A DNA stretch of 64,000 nucleotides, from positions 5,056,001 through 5,120,000 of the forward strand of contig NZ_JAPEMC010000001.1 in assembly GCF_026343115.1 (NCBI RefSeq), in the 5' to 3' direction. Below, piece after piece: positions 61,609 to 64,000 of this stretch. The translations under genes were made by a program, and so were the position numbers. Every line of letters starts with the position of its first letter. Within the stretch, counting starts at the first letter, position 1. Under the pieces are notes generated by a model. That model did no database searches, was not told the DNA's origin, and saw only the letters and a list, made by a program, of their open reading frames with translations. This DNA is from Streptomyces sp. NBC_00102. GTDB lineage: Bacteria; Actinomycetota; Actinomycetes; Streptomycetales; Streptomycetaceae.

Positions 61609-61950
61609 ATGATCCATGCTGAAGGCGTCGCCGAGGTGACCGACGTGACCTTCGACGACGAAGTGCTCGGCGCCGGACTGCCGGTCCTGGTGGAGTTCAC
61701 CGCCGACTGGTGCGGCCCCTGCCGCCAACTCGCCCCGGTGCTCGGCGAGATCGCCCGGGAGGAGGCCGGCCGGATCAAGATCGTGCAGATCGACGTCGAC
61801 CACAACCCCGGTGCCGCCGCCCGCTACGGCGTGCTCTCCATGCCGACCCTGATGGTCTTCCGCGACGGCGAACCGGTGAAGTCGATGGTGGGCGCCCGCC
61901 CGAAGCGCCGCCTCCTCCAGGAGCTGGAGGACGTGCACACGGCGGTGTGA
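61609..61950 (+). CDS. Thioredoxin
   Basis: 113 aa. VLVEFTADWCGPCRQLAPVLGEIAREEAG (W34, C35, C38) is the classical active site; the cis-Pro motif SMPTLMVFRDGEPV follows. All residues for a general disulphide reductase are present. Start ATG 61609, three bases after the MerR stop; the overlapped GGGAGGATGACAG supplies the ribosome site. It is co-transcribed with merR and presumably induced by what the regulator senses. Confidence 0.94.
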   Translation: MIHAEGVAEVTDVTFDDEVLGAGLPVLVEFTADWCGPCRQLAPVLGEIAREEAGRIKIVQIDVDHNPGAAARYGVLSMPTLMVFRDGEPVKSMVGARPKRRLLQELEDVHTAV

Positions 61951-61980
61951 GCCGTCGAGCCGCCGAAGAGCGGGCCGGCG

Positions 61981-62427
61981 TCAGGGCCGGCGCGGGCCAC
62001 GCGCGGGCAGGGTACGGCTGTAGACCACGCTTGTGGTCGTGCTCCCGAAACCGGCCAACTCGTCGACGAGCGACTCCAGATGCTCCATCGAGGTCGCGGC
62101 CAGCTTCAGCGTGTAGCAGTCGTCGCCGGTCGTCCGCAGGCACTCCAGGATCTCGTGGCGTTCGGCCAGCAGCCGGCGCAGCGGCTGGTGCCGGTTGCCC
62201 GGGTACTTCAGCCGGACCACCGCGAGCACCGGGTAACCGACCTTGGCCAGGTCGACCGTCGCGGAGTAACCCGTGATGACGCCCAGCGCCTCCAGCTGAC
62301 GCACCCGCTCCGTGGTGGCCGAGGGGCTGAGGCTCACCCGCCGCCCCAGCTCGCTCAGGGAGATCCGGGCCTCCTGCTGCAACTGGGTGATGATCGCCCA
62401 GTCGACGTCGTCGAGATTCGCGGCCAT
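61981..62427 (-). CDS. Lrp/AsnC-family transcriptional regulator
   Basis: 148 aa. LDDVDWAIITQLQQEARISLSELGRRVSLSPSATTERVRQLEALGVITGY is the AsnC HTH. The RAM (ligand) domain follows, with GDDCYTLKLAATSMEHLESLVDEL. ATG 62427 lies six nt after TAGATT and lacks a ribosome site, so it is probably leaderless. It diverges from the luciferase-like gene (93 bp), a natural target. Amino-acid ligand unknown. Confidence 0.92.
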   Translation of the reverse strand: MAANLDDVDWAIITQLQQEARISLSELGRRVSLSPSATTERVRQLEALGVITGYSATVDLAKVGYPVLAVVRLKYPGNRHQPLRRLLAERHEILECLRTTGDDCYTLKLAATSMEHLESLVDELAGFGSTTTSVVYSRTLPARGPRRP

Positions 62428-62520
62428 GGGGCGAATCTACCGGGAAAACGCCGGACACCGGCCGCCGATCCGGGGAAGAATCCGTTCCCCGCGCCATGAT
62501 CGCGCAGATAGCCTCCTGCC

Positions 62521-63339
62521 ATGCAACTGGGCGTCAACGTACCGAACTTCGGACCGGGAACCGATCCCGGCACCCTGCGCGCATGGGCACGGACCGCGGA
62601 GGGGCTGGGGTACGACCTCCTCATGGTGTCCGACCACGTGGCCGTCACCCCCGACGTGGCCGAGCAGTATCCCGAACCCTTCCACGAACCGTTCACCACA
62701 CTCTCCTGGCTGGCCGGCGTCACCACCCGGATCCGGCTGGGCACGACCGTGCTGGTGATGCCCTACCGGCATCCCCTGCTGGTCGCCCGCATGGCGGGCA
62801 ACCTGGACCGGCTCAGCGGAGGGCGGTTCGTACTCGGGGTGGGCGTCGGCTGGGCCCGCCAGGAGTTCGCCGCACTGGGCGTGCCGTTCACCGAGCGCGG
62901 CAAGCTCACCGACCAGTACCTGGACGCCGTCCGCGCGGCCTGGCGGGAGGACGGCCCCGGCCCCACCGCGTCGGTACCGATCTGGATCGGCGGCAACAGC
63001 GAGGCGGCCGTCCGCCGCGCCATCAGGCTCGACGCCCCCTGGCACCCGCTGAACAACACCGTCCCCTGGCTGCGCGCGGCCGTCGGACGGCACACCCTGC
63101 CGGGCTTCGCTCCCCGCATCGCCCTGCGGCTGACCAGCGCGCCCGTCGAGGGACCCGACCGGCCCGCCGGGGTCGGAACCCTGGAACAGGTCCTCGACGA
63201 TCTCTCCGAGCTGGAGCGCCTCGGCGCGGATACCGTCGTACTCGACCCCTACGACGGAGACCCCGAGGAGACCCGCAGGCCCGAAAAGGCCTGGCAGGCG
63301 CTCGCCACCGTGGCCGACCACTGGAGGACACCAGAGTGA
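62521..63339 (+). CDS. Luciferase-like (LLM) class F420-dependent oxidoreductase
   Basis: 272 aa. MQLGVNVPNFGPGTDP, AEGLGYDLLMVSDHV, TRIRLGTTVLVMPYRHPLLVARM and LSGGRFVLGVGVGWARQEFAALGV fit the LLM F420 family. The ATG is six nt after TAGCCT (leaderless). It overlaps the deaminase gene by 4 nt (GTGA), so the two are coupled. The substrate is open; partners hint at nucleobase or purine-like compounds. Confidence 0.9.
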   Translation: MQLGVNVPNFGPGTDPGTLRAWARTAEGLGYDLLMVSDHVAVTPDVAEQYPEPFHEPFTTLSWLAGVTTRIRLGTTVLVMPYRHPLLVARMAGNLDRLSGGRFVLGVGVGWARQEFAALGVPFTERGKLTDQYLDAVRAAWREDGPGPTASVPIWIGGNSEAAVRRAIRLDAPWHPLNNTVPWLRAAVGRHTLPGFAPRIALRLTSAPVEGPDRPAGVGTLEQVLDDLSELERLGADTVVLDPYDGDPEETRRPEKAWQALATVADHWRTPE

Positions 63340-63770
63340 TCACCCCCGCCGACGAGACACTGCTGCGGCGCGCGATCGGGCTCGCCGCCCGCGCGGTCGC
63401 CCTCGGAGACGCCCCGTACGGCTCACTGCTCGCCGCCGCGGACGGCACCGTCCTCGCCGAGGCCCACAACACCGTCCGCCGCGACGACGACATCAGCGCC
63501 CACCCCGAGCTGAAGCTCGCCCGCTGGGCCGCCCGCGAACTCGACCCGGGAACCGCCGCCCGCACCACGATGTACACCAGTTGCCGGCCCTGCCAGATGT
63601 GCGCCGGCGGCATCGTCCGCTCCGGCCTCGGCCGGGTCGTGTACGCCCTCTCCACCGAGCAGCTCGTCGGCCTCAACCCGGAATCCGGCGCCTGGCCCGA
63701 CGTCCCGCAGGACGGCCCCGCGCTCTTCGACGAGGCTCGTACCCCCGTCGAGGAGTACTACCGGCGGTGA
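63336..63770 (+). CDS. Nucleoside/cytosine deaminase-family protein with HPE active site
   Basis: 144 aa. The zinc deaminase fold shows PYGSLLAAADGTVLAEAHN, AHPELKLARWA (H56, E58) and TSCRPCQMC (C86, C89), the ligands and catalytic Glu of the CDA superfamily. The usual HAE reads HPE here. GTG 63336 overlaps the LLM gene's TGA, so the two are one operon. Substrate could be guanine, cytosine or a tRNA-like base; a detoxifying or salvage role beside an LLM oxidoreductase is a guess. Confidence 0.88.
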   Translation: MITPADETLLRRAIGLAARAVALGDAPYGSLLAAADGTVLAEAHNTVRRDDDISAHPELKLARWAARELDPGTAARTTMYTSCRPCQMCAGGIVRSGLGRVVYALSTEQLVGLNPESGAWPDVPQDGPALFDEARTPVEEYYRR

Positions 63771-63789
63771 CCCGCCCGTGCCCGAGGCG

Positions 63790-64000
63790 TCAGGGCGTGC
63801 GCGGGAGCCCCAGCCGCCCCGCGCGCAGCCCGGCCTGGAACCGCGAGTCGGCCTCCAGCGTCACCATCAGCTCCGCCACCCGCCGCCGGTAGGTACGCAG
63901 CGAGACACCCAGCCGCCTGGCGGCCGAGGCGTCTGTCAGCCCCGAACCGAGAGCGGAGACCGAGAACAGCTCTTCCTTCCGCACCCCACCAGTCTCGCAG
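63790..64000 (-). CDS. HTH regulator, C-terminal end only (gene continues past the window)
   Basis: About 70 residues visible. LTDASAARRLGVSLRTYRRRVAELMVTLEADSRFQAGLRAGRLG is a LuxR/GerE-type or FIS-like HTH near the C-terminus of a larger regulator. The frame stays open to base 64000, so the N-terminal part is outside. It converges on the deaminase gene, 20 bp away. Confidence 0.7.
   Translation of the reverse strand, partial: CETGGVRKEELFSVSALGSGLTDASAARRLGVSLRTYRRRVAELMVTLEADSRFQAGLRAGRLGLPRTP

Overview
The window is a stretch of high-GC actinobacterial chromosome, almost certainly Streptomyces. Codons are strongly GC3-biased, GTG and TTG starts are common, and many genes look leaderless. 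The gene order also tracks, from memory, the Streptomyces coelicolor core interval from about SCO5376 (chitinase) to SCO5426 (pfkA). Landmarks are nucS, the filament proteins FilP and Scy, methylmalonyl-CoA epimerase, meaB, icmA, a thioredoxin/TPR protein, pyk, ackA, pta and pfkA. I saw no rRNA, tRNA, CRISPR array, integrase or transposase.

Layout. 1-5.3 kb: a partial secreted GH18 chitinase with the classical 12-bp chitinase operator repeats, an APH-fold phosphotransferase, cob(I)alamin adenosyltransferase, 3-hydroxybutyryl-CoA dehydrogenase and a STAS protein. 5.9-11.7 kb: a large membrane-anchored ATPase-like protein with a secreted low-complexity tail, the mismatch endonuclease NucS, an SCO5389-family protein, a luciferase-like oxidoreductase and a small zinc-ribbon protein. 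11.7-15.9 kb: two tandem, paralogous ABC ATPase/permease pairs. 16-20.9 kb: the coiled-coil polar-growth proteins FilP and Scy. 21-24.5 kb: acyl-CoA metabolism (epimerase, thiolase, MeaB) and a MarR regulator. 24.6-27.6 kb: three overlapping AIM24-family genes, a DUF3817 membrane protein and a thiamine-binding protein.

27.7-32.6 kb holds a cellulose-synthase-like gene (cslA), a copper-radical oxidase (glxA) and a convergent GH6 lipoprotein. This is the hyphal-tip glycan module, which in S. coelicolor sits elsewhere (SCO2836-2838, from memory). 33-37.8 kb: MarR, DUF3817, isobutyryl-CoA mutase large subunit (both diagnostic residues visible), TetR and a thioredoxin/TPR protein. 38.4-41.1 kb: a three-gene secreted/membrane unit of unknown function (DUF6230, DUF6114, long Ser/Ala-rich secreted protein), preceded by two related palindromes. 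41.3-47.7 kb: pta, ackA and pyk on the minus strand, facing pfkA. 47.8-53.9 kb: FMN reductase, AhpD-like protein, a CitB/CitA-type two-component system, a GNAT and a DctA-type dicarboxylate symporter preceded by a Crp-like site and a 24-bp tandem repeat.

54.0-57.6 kb is the most accessory-looking part: a beheaded XRE/DUF5753 regulator, its DUF397 partner, a SUKH-4-like immunity protein and a GmrSD-type DUF262/DUF1524 restriction protein. 57.8-64 kb: a large secreted penicillin-acylase-family enzyme with a C-terminal F5/8 carbohydrate-binding domain, a MerR-thioredoxin pair with a textbook MerR promoter, an Lrp regulator, a luciferase-like oxidoreductase translationally coupled to a nucleoside deaminase, and the C-terminal end of a helix-turn-helix regulator.

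The genes connect loosely. Cobalamin adenosyltransferase, MeaB, IcmA, epimerase, thiolase and hydroxybutyryl-CoA dehydrogenase form a B12-dependent short-chain acyl-CoA theme. Pta-AckA, Pyk and PfkA handle the pyruvate/acetate node. FilP, Scy and CslA-GlxA-GH6 all concern the hyphal tip. The best candidates for poorly described biology are the DUF6230-DUF6114-secreted protein unit, the ATPase with an arginine Walker A, the AIM24 triplet, and the degraded regulator/SUKH/GmrSD island.
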